The notes beneath the pieces are model-generated. The model saw only the letters and a program-made list of their open reading frames with translations, was not told the DNA's origin and did no database searches. From Oxalobacteraceae bacterium (lineage in GTDB: Bacteria > Pseudomonadota > Gammaproteobacteria > Burkholderiales > Burkholderiaceae_D), in NCBI GenBank assembly GCA_030698225.1, contig JAUYNR010000091.1:1-56341 (forward strand): a stretch of 56,341 nucleotides of DNA, given 5' to 3'. Position numbers and translations under genes: made by a program. Below, one piece after another: positions 29,868 through 38,720 of the stretch (positions within the stretch are counted from its first letter, which is position 1; every line of letters begins with the position of its first letter).

Positions 29868-30344
29868 TTAGCGCGCAATGGTATTGGTACGCTTAATCTT
29901 GTTTTGCAATTGCATGATGCCGTAGAGAAGCGCCTCCGCTGTCGGCGGACAACCTGGCACATAGATATCTACCGGCACAATCCGATCGCAGCCACGCACC
30001 ACTGAATAGGAGTAATGGTAATAACCACCGCCATTTGCGCATGACCCCATGGATATTACCCAACGCGGCTCAGCCATCTGGTCGTACACCTTACGTAGCG
30101 CCGGAGCCATTTTATTGCACAGCGTACCAGCCACAATCATCACATCCGACTGCCGCGGTGACGGGCGAAATACCACGCCAAAACGATCCATATCGTAACG
30201 CGACGCGCCTGCATGCATCATTTCGACAGCACAGCAAGCCAAGCCAAACGTCATCGGCCACATGGAACCAGTGCGCGTCCAGTTAATCAGCTTATCTGCC
30301 GTTGTGGTGATAAAACCCTCGTTCAATACGCCTTCAATCGACAT
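29868..30344 (-). CDS. nuoB: NADH-quinone oxidoreductase subunit B
   Basis: 158 residues, carrying the terminal cluster N2. Ligands are in [21 protein letters not shown] and [11 protein letters not shown]. It passes electrons to ubiquinone. It starts 3 bp after nuoA. Confidence 0.97.
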   Translation of the reverse strand: MSIEGVLNEGFITTTADKLINWTRTGSMWPMTFGLACCAVEMMHAGASRYDMDRFGVVFRPSPRQSDVMIVAGTLCNKMAPALRKVYDQMAEPRWVISMGSCANGGGYYHYSYSVVRGCDRIVPVDIYVPGCPPTAEALLYGIMQLQNKIKRTNTIAR

Positions 30345-30347
30345 GAC

Positions 30348-30707
30348 TCACTCCCAATCAAGGGCACCTTTCTTCCAGATGTACCAAAACCCGACAATGA
30401 ATTCAACGATAAACACCAGCATCGTCACAAAACCGGCCCAGCCAAGGTCGCGCATCGCTACGCCCCACGGAAAGAAAAACGCAGTTTCCAGATCAAACAG
30501 AATAAATAGAATTGCAATCAGGTAGTAGCGCACATCAAACTTCATGCGCGCATCCTCGAAAGCCTCGAAGCCACACTCGTAAGGGGACAGCTTTTCAGCA
30601 TCAGGCGCATGCGGCGCCACCAGGCGTCCTAGCACCTGCGGGACAATACCGACGCCAATGCCAACCAGGATAAATAACAGAATGGGAAAATAAGTTTCGA
30701 GGTTCAC
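30348..30707 (-). CDS. nuoA: NADH-quinone oxidoreductase subunit A
   Basis: 119 residues with three membrane helices. Motifs [20 protein letters not shown] and [20 protein letters not shown] contain the conserved membrane acidic residues. It is the first gene of the operon. The start codon is GTG (30705-30707) preceded by GCGAGAAAA. The promoter must lie in the about 70 bp between it and the tRNA-Leu terminator, or transcription must read through from secG/tRNA-Leu. Confidence 0.96.
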   Translation of the reverse strand: MNLETYFPILLFILVGIGVGIVPQVLGRLVAPHAPDAEKLSPYECGFEAFEDARMKFDVRYYLIAILFILFDLETAFFFPWGVAMRDLGWAGFVTMLVFIVEFIVGFWYIWKKGALDWE

Positions 30708-30773
30708 ATTTTTCTCGCAATTGCGCTGGACTCATACTGCCTGAAACAACAGGCAAAACAGCCATCTTCTCGA

Positions 30774-30805
30774 TAAAAAGCCAGCCCAGGATTCCCTATG
30801 CTGGC
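30774..30805 (-). terminator. Terminator after tRNA-Leu
   Basis: Minus strand: stem GCCAGC/GCTGGC (loop 14, partly pairing) followed by TTTTT, 12 bp past the tRNA CCA. It separates the tRNA from the nuo leader. A second small hairpin, TGCCTG-AAACAA-CAGGCA, lies at about 30738-30755. Confidence 0.75.
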
Positions 30806-30816
30806 CTCTAAAATTT

Positions 30817-30901
30817 TGGTGCCGACGGCGAGACTCGAACTCGCACAGCTTTCGCCACTACCCCCTCAAGATAGCGTGTCTACCAATTTCACCACGTCGG
30901 C
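30817..30901 (-). tRNA. tRNA-Leu (anticodon GAG)
   Basis: 85 nt on the minus strand with a long variable arm, typical of Leu. The acceptor starts GCCGACG and ends CGTCGGCACCA; the anticodon loop is TTGAGGG with GAG; the T-arm contains GAGTTCGAGTCTC. Its position between secG and nuoA is usual in Burkholderiales. Confidence 0.97.
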
Positions 30902-30987
30902 ATAAGCTGCATATTGTAACCTGCTTTAACGTCTTTATTCAATGCGCAATTGCAGCAAAGTATTATACAAGCGCATTATTTTTTAGC

Positions 30988-31347
30988 TTACTTAGGAATC
31001 TGGCCAGCATTGCCTGAGGCGGGCGCAGGAACTGCTGCCGGAGCCGACGCATTGCTTGCTGCCGGTGCCGCGGGAAGACTGTCCATAACGCCGCTTGCAG
31101 CAGGCGCACCTTTATTGCCGAAATAAGCCAATGCCAAGGTCGCACTGAAGAAAATTGCTGCAGCCACGCCGGTAGATTTCGACATGAAATTTGAGGAACC
31201 GGTCGCACCAAACAGACTTCCAGACGCACCTGAACCGAAAGCCGCGCCCATATCGGCACCTTTGCCGTGCTGCAGCAAAACTAGCGCTATGATTGCAAGC
31301 GCAGACAGGATTTGCACTACAACGATAATAGTAAATAGGGAATTCAT
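30988..31347 (-). CDS. secG: Preprotein translocase subunit SecG
   Basis: 119 residues, an inner-membrane accessory subunit of SecYEG. Two membrane helices (about 3-23 and 58-76) flank the conserved loop LVLLQHGKGADMGAAFGSGA. The C-terminal 40 residues are low-complexity Ala/Pro/Ser, as in other beta-proteobacterial SecG. It is 53 bp downstream of tpiA and followed by tRNA-Leu. Confidence 0.95.
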   Translation of the reverse strand: MNSLFTIIVVVQILSALAIIALVLLQHGKGADMGAAFGSGASGSLFGATGSSNFMSKSTGVAAAIFFSATLALAYFGNKGAPAASGVMDSLPAAPAASNASAPAAVPAPASGNAGQIPK

Positions 31348-31400
31348 TTAACAATTTCCAATCTTAGAAAAATCCAATTTTTAATGCAGATGTCCAGCGG

Positions 31401-32147
31401 TCAGGCAAAATGCACGATTGCCAGAAAATCTGCCGAATTCAATGCGGCTCCACCGATCAGACCACCATCGATATCCGGCATCGCAAGTAGCTCTCGCGCA
31501 TTGTCCGGCTTCATGCTGCCGCCATATAGAATCCGCACCGCCTGCGCCAACTCGCCATTTTTTTGTCCCAGCTTGGCGCGCAATATCGCATGGACGTCCT
31601 GTGCCATTTCCGGCGTCGCGGTTTTACCGGTACCAATTGCCCATACCGGCTCATAGGCAATTACCATTTTCGCCAGATCAGCCGCATCGATCGCTGCCAG
31701 CAAAACATCCATTTGCGCGCTGACTACAGCCTCGGTTTGCCCGGATTCCCGCTCGGCGAGACTCTCGCCTACGCATACAACCGGCGTCAGGCCGGATTGA
31801 ATGACACGCTGCATCTTCAGCGCGACCAGCGCATCGGACTCGCCATGATAGGCGCGCCGCTCGGAGTGCCCAAGTATTACGTATTCGCAGGAAAAATCCT
31901 GCAGCATGGAAACAGAAATTTCGCCGGTGTATGCACCCGACGCATGTGCGGAAACGTCTTGCGCTCCCCAGGACAGGCCGCTGCCGGTCAACGCAGACTG
32001 GCATTGCGCCAGATAGACTGCCGGCACACAAACCGCCACGTCACAGCTTGACTGCGACAAGCCGGCCTTGATGCCGGCCAACAATACGGCATTCGAGACC
32101 AGACTACCATTCATCTTCCAGTTACCACAGACGAGTTTGCGACGCAT
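31401..32147 (-). CDS. tpiA: Triosephosphate isomerase
   Basis: Interconverts dihydroxyacetone phosphate and glyceraldehyde 3-phosphate. 248 residues, normal. The N-terminal GNWKMNGS holds the substrate Lys, the catalytic His is in [10 protein letters not shown], the catalytic Glu in [17 protein letters not shown], and the phosphate loop in [11 protein letters not shown] and GLIGGAAL. It is cytoplasmic and upstream of secG. Confidence 0.97.
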   Translation of the reverse strand: MRRKLVCGNWKMNGSLVSNAVLLAGIKAGLSQSSCDVAVCVPAVYLAQCQSALTGSGLSWGAQDVSAHASGAYTGEISVSMLQDFSCEYVILGHSERRAYHGESDALVALKMQRVIQSGLTPVVCVGESLAERESGQTEAVVSAQMDVLLAAIDAADLAKMVIAYEPVWAIGTGKTATPEMAQDVHAILRAKLGQKNGELAQAVRILYGGSMKPDNARELLAMPDIDGGLIGGAALNSADFLAIVHFA

Positions 32148-32239
32148 ATCAACCTAAATTTTCATTAATCCCGCATTCTAGCCCGTTGCCGCAAGAGCGG
32201 TCAAACTTACGGCCAACTTGCGGGATACTTTTGATACAA

Positions 32240-32950
32240 CTATCCGGCACCTGCCTTGGTCCACACGCAATCGCCTCCGGTCTGCTTGTCGAGGCTGAGC
32301 AGGATGGCGTCATGCTCAGCGAGTTCTTGCGTGGTAGCGCACATGCATATGACGTCTGCCAGCGGCAGTAATTCGGCGGCGATAGCGCTGGAAAGTTCTT
32401 GCTCCGGTTCCGCCAGATCAATGGTCAGACTGTTTTGCCCACGCGTCATGGCAAGATAGACTTCAGCCAGCAATTCCGCATCCAGCAACGCGCCATGCAA
32501 GGTGCGATGTGCATTTGAAATGCCATAGCGGTCACACAGGGCGTTCAGCGAATTTCGCTTGCCTGGGTGCAACTCTTTTGCCTGCACTAGCGTATCGGTA
32601 ATTTTTCCCGCATAGGCGTTGAATTCCGGCAGGTCGAGTCGCTTGAGTTCGGCATTCAAAAACGCCAGATCGAAGGGGGCATTGTGGATGATGATTTCGG
32701 CGCCGCTGACATAATCCAACAAATCAGTAGCGATTTCCGCAAACTTGGGCTTGTTGTCCAGGAACTCGGTAGTCAATCCGTGCACTGCGAGAGCACCCTC
32801 TTCCGAATCGCGTTCCGGATTGACGTAAAAATGCAGGTTATTGCCGGTGAGGCGGCGGTTCAGAAGCTCTACGCAACCTATCTCAATGATGCGGTCGCCC
32901 GAGCGAGCGTTCAATCCGGTTGTTTCTGTGTCGAGGAGAATTTGTCGCAT
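32240..32950 (-). CDS. dnaQ: DNA polymerase III epsilon subunit (3'-5' proofreading exonuclease)
   Basis: 236 residues. DEDDh exonuclease motifs are all present: Exo I LDTETTGLNA, Exo II IIHNAPFDLAFLN, Exo III HRTLHGALLDAELLAEVYL. The C-terminal tail, which binds the polymerase alpha subunit, has normal length. The ATG at 32950 lies downstream of three-box element B, whose minus-strand TATAAT could be the -10 of dnaQ. Neighbours rnhA and gloB are common companions of dnaQ. Confidence 0.95.
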   Translation of the reverse strand: MRQILLDTETTGLNARSGDRIIEIGCVELLNRRLTGNNLHFYVNPERDSEEGALAVHGLTTEFLDNKPKFAEIATDLLDYVSGAEIIIHNAPFDLAFLNAELKRLDLPEFNAYAGKITDTLVQAKELHPGKRNSLNALCDRYGISNAHRTLHGALLDAELLAEVYLAMTRGQNSLTIDLAEPEQELSSAIAAELLPLADVICMCATTQELAEHDAILLSLDKQTGGDCVWTKAGAG

Positions 32951-32987
32951 GTTTACCTGTTTCGGGAGCTAAATTATACATACCTGT

Positions 32988-33046
32988 GTATTATTTGAAT
33001 GTATTTATTAATATGCGGTAGATGCGCAGATTTATAACATACCCCC
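32988..33046 (-). repeat. Three-box intergenic element, copy B
   Basis: Minus strand: GGGGGTATG (33038-33046, one change from consensus), 19 bp, CCGCATA (33012-33018), 19 bp, AATAC (32988-32992), then TATAAT 9 bp further. It lies between the rnhA stop and the dnaQ start, pointing towards dnaQ. Confidence 0.8.
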
Positions 33047-33056
33047 TATGTAATAT

Positions 33057-33491
33057 TTAAAGAATGGATTCCACTCCGAGGTTGGCAAGCGCATCGGCGC
33101 GCTCGTTGCCGGCATGACCGGAATGTCCTCGCACCCAGCGCCATTGAATTTGGTGCCTGGCTTGCTCGGCATCCAGGGTTAGCCATAAGTCGACATTTTT
33201 GACCGGCGCTTTGGCCGCGGTTTTCCAGCCGCGTGCCTTCCAACCCTCGATCCATTCGGTAATGCCCTTGAGCACGTACTGGCTATCGGTATGCAATACT
33301 ACTTCGCAAGGCCGGTTCAGCGCAGCTAATGCCTCGATAATGGCGGTCAACTCCATCCTGTTGTTGGTGGTATTGGGCTCACCGCCGAACAATTCCTTCT
33401 TCTTGCCGCCGGCTACCAGAAGCGCGCCCCAGCCACCTGGTCCGGGGTTACCCTTGCAGGCGCCATCTGTAAATACTTCAACTTTATCCAT
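33057..33491 (-). CDS. rnhA: Ribonuclease HI
   Basis: Degrades the RNA strand of RNA:DNA hybrids. 144 residues. Catalytic acids: Asp in [14 protein letters not shown], Glu in [12 protein letters not shown], Asp in [10 protein letters not shown] and Asp in NERADALAN. The start MDKVEVF at 33491 overlaps the end of the upstream methyltransferase gene by 8 bp, so the two are coupled. dnaQ follows after 106 bp containing element B. Confidence 0.96.
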   Translation of the reverse strand: MDKVEVFTDGACKGNPGPGGWGALLVAGGKKKELFGGEPNTTNNRMELTAIIEALAALNRPCEVVLHTDSQYVLKGITEWIEGWKARGWKTAAKAPVKNVDLWLTLDAEQARHQIQWRWVRGHSGHAGNERADALANLGVESIL

Positions 33492-34254
33492 TGTACTTTC
33501 TGCTGATTTTATTGGCGACCGGCACGCGGTTGCGTGCTTGCGCTGCTTTCTGACTCCGGACCGGGCCAATCAGGCGCATGCCTTTGACGCGTTTAATCGC
33601 CTGCACTATATAGACCGCACCGAAATATGGCCACCAGCGATCGCCTGCTTTCTCCATGAAGGCAAAATGCTGCAACCACTGATCGGTCTGACAGGGCGGC
33701 GCATAGCAACCGAAGTGTCCGCGATTGACTTCCATGCTGAGCAACTTGAGCCAGTCTTTGAGGCGCAACAGGCTGATGAACTCTCCATCCTGCGGCAGGA
33801 AATGCGCGCCGCTGAGTCGCCCTACCACTTGGCGCATGCCCCACAAGCTGGCCGGATTGAAGCCGCTGATAATAACCTGCCCCTCCGGTATCAGCACGCG
33901 CTCCACCTCGCGCAGAATCTGGTGCGGTTCCCGGGCGAACTCCAGCACATGCGGCAGCACCACCAGATCCAGGCTTTGCGAGGCAAAGGGCAGTTCGGCA
34001 AAATCATGCAGCAGCGTAATTGGCAGCGCTGCCTGCGGCTGGAAATCGGTATTCGTCAGCCACCGGTGCGGCATCCTGCTGGCGTTCAGGGCAGCGATTC
34101 GCGGCAGTCCTATCTGCACCGCATTGAAGCCGAAAATATCCGCGGTCAATGCATCGAGACGGGCCTGTTCCCAAGCGCGCACATAGCCGCCGGCCGGCGT
34201 ATCGAGCCAGGAACCGAGCGCTATAATGGATTTTTCTGATGACGGATCTGCCAT
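33484..34254 (-). CDS. SAM-dependent methyltransferase (class I)
   Basis: About 256 residues, related to the UbiE/Methyltransf_11 group found next to rnhA and gloB in beta-proteobacteria. A SAM-domain segment is visible in [20 protein letters not shown] and [14 protein letters not shown]. The glycine-rich motif I is weak, so the substrate and even activity are uncertain. I chose MADPSSEKS at 34254; its ATG overlaps the gloB ATG on the other strand. A longer start at 34311 is possible. Confidence 0.8.
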   Translation of the reverse strand: MADPSSEKSIIALGSWLDTPAGGYVRAWEQARLDALTADIFGFNAVQIGLPRIAALNASRMPHRWLTNTDFQPQAALPITLLHDFAELPFASQSLDLVVLPHVLEFAREPHQILREVERVLIPEGQVIISGFNPASLWGMRQVVGRLSGAHFLPQDGEFISLLRLKDWLKLLSMEVNRGHFGCYAPPCQTDQWLQHFAFMEKAGDRWWPYFGAVYIVQAIKRVKGMRLIGPVRSQKAAQARNRVPVANKISRKYNG

Positions 34255-35047
34255 GTCTACCGGACTTCCCAAACCTTTGATTGTATTAGCTGTGCCTGCG
34301 TTTAACGACAATTACCTATGGCTGATACACGATGGAGATTCTGCTGCGGTCGTCGATCCCGGTGATGCGGCGCCCATTCTAGCGGTACTGGAGCGGCGGC
34401 AGCTGAAACTGGTCGCTATTTTACTGACCCACCACCACGCTGACCACGCGGGCGGCGTAACGCAATTATTACAGCACTTTGCGGTTCCGGTATACGGGCC
34501 GGAAAACGAGATTATCACAGGGGTTAGCCAGCTGCTGTCAGAAGGCGATGGTGTGACTGTGCCTGAACTGGGACTGCAATTCTCGGTGCTGGAGGTGCCT
34601 GGCCATACGCTGGGCCACATCGCCTATCTGGCGCCGGAGCAAGGCTGGCTGTTTTGCGGCGACACCCTGTTTGGCGGCGGTTGCGGGCGCCTGTTCGAGG
34701 GCACGCCGGCGCAAATGCGCGCCTCGCTGGCCAAACTGGCGGCATTGCCGGATCCGACGCAAGTCTATTGCGCGCATGAATACACCCTCGCCAACTTGCG
34801 CTTTGCGCTCGAAGTGGAACCGGAAAATGCCGCGCTGACATCGCGCTTCGAGCACGAACAGGCCAAACGCGCGCAGGGATTGGCGACCGTACCGTCGACG
34901 ATCGGTCTGGAAAAAGCGACCAATCCCTTTTTGCGCGATCAGGCGCCGGCCATCGTCCGGCGCCTGATCGCCAGCGGCAGGCTGCGGGAAAATACCCCGG
35001 TGGCCGCATTCACCGCGCTGCGTGAATGGAAAAACACTTTTCATTAA
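34253..35047 (+). CDS. gloB: Hydroxyacylglutathione hydrolase (glyoxalase II)
   Basis: Hydrolyses S-D-lactoylglutathione to D-lactate and glutathione in methylglyoxal detoxification. About 264 residues, a metallo-beta-lactamase fold with the binuclear site in [23 protein letters not shown] and [16 protein letters not shown], and the C-terminal substrate region [14 protein letters not shown]. Start MSTGLPKPL at 34253 fits the family; an in-frame ATG at 34226 lies upstream. Divergent from the methyltransferase with overlapping start codons. Confidence 0.95.
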   Translation: MSTGLPKPLIVLAVPAFNDNYLWLIHDGDSAAVVDPGDAAPILAVLERRQLKLVAILLTHHHADHAGGVTQLLQHFAVPVYGPENEIITGVSQLLSEGDGVTVPELGLQFSVLEVPGHTLGHIAYLAPEQGWLFCGDTLFGGGCGRLFEGTPAQMRASLAKLAALPDPTQVYCAHEYTLANLRFALEVEPENAALTSRFEHEQAKRAQGLATVPSTIGLEKATNPFLRDQAPAIVRRLIASGRLRENTPVAAFTALREWKNTFH

Positions 35048-35227
35048 GTAAGTATGCGGTCAATCAATAGTTTGCCAGCTTGCCACTATTTTTTCCCGCA
35101 AGAAAAGGATCTAATGAAGAAAATGTCGGCAACATAGTTGCCTTAATATTATTACCAGAAAGATAAGTCAGATGTAATAGTGCTTGCGCGATAAAAGGCA
35201 GCTACGTACACTCCAGCGGTTGAATCT

Positions 35228-36721
35228 ATGCCACCGAAGATGATGCTTCGGCCAAACCATATCGATCCCATGCCTCCATTTTCCCTATCCCCAATCAAGC
35301 TCGCGCTGCTACTGTGCATCAGCGCTCCTCTTCTCGGTCAAGCCAACGACATCACGATTTCCTCCACCTTCATGGCGCCGGACGCGGCAATCGATCCGGC
35401 TTTTGGCGGCGACACGAATAATCCCGAGAGTGCTGCTACCCAAGTGTTGGAGATGGAAGAAGTCGACGTCTGGGCGCGCATTCGCACCGGCTTCAGTATC
35501 CAGGACCTGGACAGTCCGCTGGTGGCCAGCCAGGCGGCCCGCTACAGCGCTAACCCGGAATATTTCCTGCGCACCACCAATCGCGCATCGCGCTACCTGT
35601 TCCACGTAGTGCAGGAACTGGACAAGCGCGGCATGCCGACCGAACTGGCGCTGCTGCCCTTTGTCGAATCCGCGTTCAACCCGGAAGCCTATTCCAGTGC
35701 CAAGGCGGCCGGCATGTGGCAATTCATTCCGTCCACCGGTCTGATGTTCAAGCTCAAGCAAACCATGTTCAAGGACGAACGACGCGACGTTCTGGCATCG
35801 ACCGACGCCGCCCTCAACTATCTGGAGAAGCTGTACGGCATGTTCGGTGACTGGCAACTGGCGCTGGCGGCCTACAACTGGGGCGAAGGTTCGGTCCAGC
35901 GCGCGATGAAGAAGAACGAAGCAGCCGGCAAGCCGACCGATTTCAACAGCCTGTCGCCTCTGATGCCGGCAGAAACCCGCAATTACGTGCCGAAATTGCT
36001 GGCAATTAAAAGCATCATTGCCAATCCGGCGCAATTTGGCATCAACTTGCCAAAGGTGGAAAATCAGCCGTATTTCGTCACCATCAATAAAACCCGCAAC
36101 ATCGACGTCAAGATCGCAGCCCAGCTGGCGGAATTGCCGATCACTGAATTCAAGGCGCTGAACCCGCAGTTCAATCGACCGATCATCATCGGTGGCGAGA
36201 AAACCCGGATTTTATTACCGCACGATAACGCTGAAAAATTCAAGACCAATCTTGCCAAATGGCAGCGTCCGCTCTCGACCTGGACTTCGATCACCGTCAG
36301 CACCCGCGAGCGGATCGAAAACATCGCCCGCATGTTCGGCACCCAGGCCGAGGTAATTCGCGAAGTCAACCATATTGCGCAAAAAATGGTGCTCAAAGCC
36401 GGATCCACCATCCTGGTGCCGAAGGTCATCGATACCTTCTACAAGGACATCACCTCCGACATCGCAGACAACGCCACCATCGCGCTCGAACCGGATCGTC
36501 CCGATAGCAGGCGCATCATGATCAAGGTCGGCAAGCGCGACAGTCTGAGCTCGATCGCCGATCGCTACCAGGTCTCGATTGCGCAACTCAAGGACTGGAA
36601 CAACCTGAGCCGCGACCAGCTGAAATTCGGCCAGCGCCTGCGCCTGCAGGTGCCATTTTCCAGCCGTGCCGGCCGCAGCAGCCACCGCGTAAAGGCTGCC
36701 AGCAAGAAACGCAACCGCTAA
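35228..36721 (+). CDS. mltD: Membrane-bound lytic murein transglycosylase D
   Basis: Cleaves peptidoglycan glycan strands to 1,6-anhydro products in the periplasm. 497 residues: N-terminal signal sequence (hydrophobic KLALLLCISAPLLGQA), SLT domain with the catalytic Glu in LLPFVESAFNPEAYS and AAGMWQFIPSTG, then two LysM domains at about 345-390 and 430-478. No clear lipobox Cys is seen, so it may be soluble rather than a lipoprotein. The start could also be the ATG at 35270. A 180-bp gap after gloB holds no recognised signal. Confidence 0.93.
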   Translation: MPPKMMLRPNHIDPMPPFSLSPIKLALLLCISAPLLGQANDITISSTFMAPDAAIDPAFGGDTNNPESAATQVLEMEEVDVWARIRTGFSIQDLDSPLVASQAARYSANPEYFLRTTNRASRYLFHVVQELDKRGMPTELALLPFVESAFNPEAYSSAKAAGMWQFIPSTGLMFKLKQTMFKDERRDVLASTDAALNYLEKLYGMFGDWQLALAAYNWGEGSVQRAMKKNEAAGKPTDFNSLSPLMPAETRNYVPKLLAIKSIIANPAQFGINLPKVENQPYFVTINKTRNIDVKIAAQLAELPITEFKALNPQFNRPIIIGGEKTRILLPHDNAEKFKTNLAKWQRPLSTWTSITVSTRERIENIARMFGTQAEVIREVNHIAQKMVLKAGSTILVPKVIDTFYKDITSDIADNATIALEPDRPDSRRIMIKVGKRDSLSSIADRYQVSIAQLKDWNNLSRDQLKFGQRLRLQVPFSSRAGRSSHRVKAASKKRNR

Positions 36722-36920
36722 TCCTGACAATCCCCGGCTGATCGGGCTGCGGATGATTCCATCGGCGACCTGATGCTGCGGATTGCGGTGCGGAAAACCC
36801 GTCGTTCCGGCCCGCTTCCATGTCCGGACATTTCCACCAATCGGCAATTTCCCGCCAAACTGCTCCCCAGCCGGCCGGAAATTCCATGCTCGCTTATTCA
36901 CACACACTCAAACACTCATT

Positions 36921-37826
36921 ATGTGGTTCAAAAATCTCCAGCTGTACCGCCTTTCCCTGCCCGTAAATTTGACTGCCGAGAGCCTCAACCAGGCGCTGGC
37001 AAATCTGGCATTTTCGCCATCCACCAGCATGGATCTGCAGAACCAGGGCTGGGCCTCGCCGCGCGACAATGATTTGCTGGTGCATACGGTCAACGGCCAG
37101 ATGCTGATCATGCTCGGCACCGAAAAAAAACTGTTGCCGGCCTCGGTCATCAACCAGGTCTGCAAGGCCAAGGCTACGGAACTCGAAGAACAGCAGGGAT
37201 TCAAGCCCGGCCGCAAGCAGATGCGCGAGCTCAAGGAGCAGGTTACCGACGAATTGCTGCCGCGTGCATTCAGCATCCGCCGCAACACCTGGGCCTGGAT
37301 CGATCCGGTCAATGGCTGGCTGGTGGTGGATGGCGCCAGCCCGGCGCGAGCCGATGAATTGCTCAAGCCGCTGCTGAAAGTGGTCAACAATGTGCAGTTA
37401 TACAGCCTGCGGGTGGTGCAGTCGCCGGTGGCGGCGATGACGTCCTGGCTGGCGGCCGATGAAGCGCCGGCAGGTTTCAGCATCGACCAGGATACCGAAC
37501 TGCGCTCGGCTGGCGACGACAAGGCCGCGGTGCGCTACGTCAGCCACACCATCGATCCGGACGATGTGCGGCGCCACATTGCCGCCGGCAAGCAATGCAC
37601 GCGGCTGGCGCTGACCTGGGCCGACCGGATCTCATTCGTGCTGACCGAATCTCTGGCGATCAAACGCGTCACCGCGCTGGATGTAATCAAGGAAAATTCC
37701 GACAGCAAGATGCAAAACGATGAAGAGCGTTTCGACTCCGATTTCGTGTTGATGGCGGGTGAACTCAACCGCATGCTGGGCGACCTGGTCACCGCATTAG
37801 GCGGAGAGGCGCCGCAGCAGTCGTAG
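36921..37826 (+). CDS. rdgC: Recombination-associated protein RdgC
   Basis: A ring-shaped DNA-binding protein that restrains RecA activity. 301 residues with the family N-terminus [14 protein letters not shown] and the segment [23 protein letters not shown] chose the ATG at 36921; an in-frame ATG 138 bp upstream adds residues foreign to the family. It converges with rsuA, with element C and a terminator between them. Confidence 0.95.
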   Translation: MWFKNLQLYRLSLPVNLTAESLNQALANLAFSPSTSMDLQNQGWASPRDNDLLVHTVNGQMLIMLGTEKKLLPASVINQVCKAKATELEEQQGFKPGRKQMRELKEQVTDELLPRAFSIRRNTWAWIDPVNGWLVVDGASPARADELLKPLLKVVNNVQLYSLRVVQSPVAAMTSWLAADEAPAGFSIDQDTELRSAGDDKAAVRYVSHTIDPDDVRRHIAAGKQCTRLALTWADRISFVLTESLAIKRVTALDVIKENSDSKMQNDEERFDSDFVLMAGELNRMLGDLVTALGGEAPQQS

Positions 37827-37861
37827 CCGTATTGCGATTTGCATCGACGCACAATTAAATC

Positions 37862-37920
37862 GGGAGTATGGGAAAAAACATGATCAGTCCCGCATATAAA
37901 TAGTGCGTATTTGTAAATAC
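37862..37920 (+). repeat. Three-box intergenic element, copy C
   Basis: GGGAGTATG (37862-37870), 19 bp, CCGCATA (37890-37896), 19 bp, AATAC (37916-37920), then TATAAA 7 bp further. It lies between the convergent rdgC and rsuA genes, before the rsuA terminator. Confidence 0.8.
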
Positions 37921-37935
37921 TCTACGATATAAATA

Positions 37936-37955
37936 AAAACCGGGCTGGTGCCCGG
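37936..37955 (-). terminator. Terminator of rsuA
   Basis: Minus strand: stem CCGGGC/GCCCGG with a 4-nt loop followed by TTTTTATTTA, 30 bp after the rsuA stop. A weak T-run on the plus strand may also stop rdgC transcripts. Confidence 0.85.
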
Positions 37956-37984
37956 CTTGTTAAACACTGCATCTAATCTCTGCA

Positions 37985-38716
37985 TCAGTCTTCAGCGGCC
38001 GCCGGCACCAGCAAGGCCAGTTGTGTCGCATCCAAATAGCACCACTCCCCCTGCTCCAGCCCCAGCGCTGCCAGCGTCAGGCTGCCGATTGCGCTGCGGT
38101 GCAGGGCCGTGCAATGGTTGCCGGCGGCAGCCAGCATGCGCTTGACCTGATGGTATTTGCCTTGCTCCAGCACAATTTCAAGCTGATGGGTACCGAGTTG
38201 GCGGCAAGATACCGCCGCCAGCGGCGCCGGCTCATCATGCAGTTGCACTCCGGCCAGCAACTGCGTCACCAGCTCTTCGGTTACCGGCTCGGCGGTGGTG
38301 GCCACGTAAATCTTCGGGATATGCCGCTTCGGCGACGATTGCGCATGAATGAACGGGCCGTCGTCCGACATCAGCAGCATGCCGGTGGTGTCATGGTCGA
38401 GCCGCCCGACCGGCTGCACATCACGCCAGGTGAACTGTTCCGGCAGGATGCTAAGGACGCCGGGATGGTGGCTGGGTTTCCTTGAGCACTCGAACTCAGC
38501 CGGCTTGTTGAGAGCGATATACACATGCTCGCGATATGGCCAGACTTCCTCAAAGATGGCCAGCTCAAGGCCTTCGGTTTCGAGCTGGACCCGATAGTCG
38601 TCGATCACGGCAGCGCCATTGATGCTGACTTCGCCATCGGCGATCAGGCTGCGGCACCATTTTCGGGTGCCGAAGCCTTGCGATTGCAGGATGCGATCGA
38701 GTGTCAATTTGCTCAT
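37985..38716 (-). CDS. rsuA: Ribosomal small subunit pseudouridine synthase A
   Basis: Makes pseudouridine in 16S rRNA (position 516 in E. coli). 243 residues: an N-terminal S4 RNA-binding domain (MSKLTLDRILQSQGFGTRKW) and catalytic domain with the active Asp in PVGRLDHDTTGMLLMSDDG, then KIYVATTA and EGKYHQVKRML-like (EQGKYHQVKRML). Start chosen at 38716; it is 4 bp after ycaO, indicating co-transcription. Confidence 0.93.
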   Translation of the reverse strand: MSKLTLDRILQSQGFGTRKWCRSLIADGEVSINGAAVIDDYRVQLETEGLELAIFEEVWPYREHVYIALNKPAEFECSRKPSHHPGVLSILPEQFTWRDVQPVGRLDHDTTGMLLMSDDGPFIHAQSSPKRHIPKIYVATTAEPVTEELVTQLLAGVQLHDEPAPLAAVSCRQLGTHQLEIVLEQGKYHQVKRMLAAAGNHCTALHRSAIGSLTLAALGLEQGEWCYLDATQLALLVPAAAED

Positions 38717-38720
38717 AGAC

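Noticed and set aside
35048..35070. TATGCGG (box 2 complement) downstream of gloB
   Set aside because: No box 1 or box 3 at 19 bp; a chance match.
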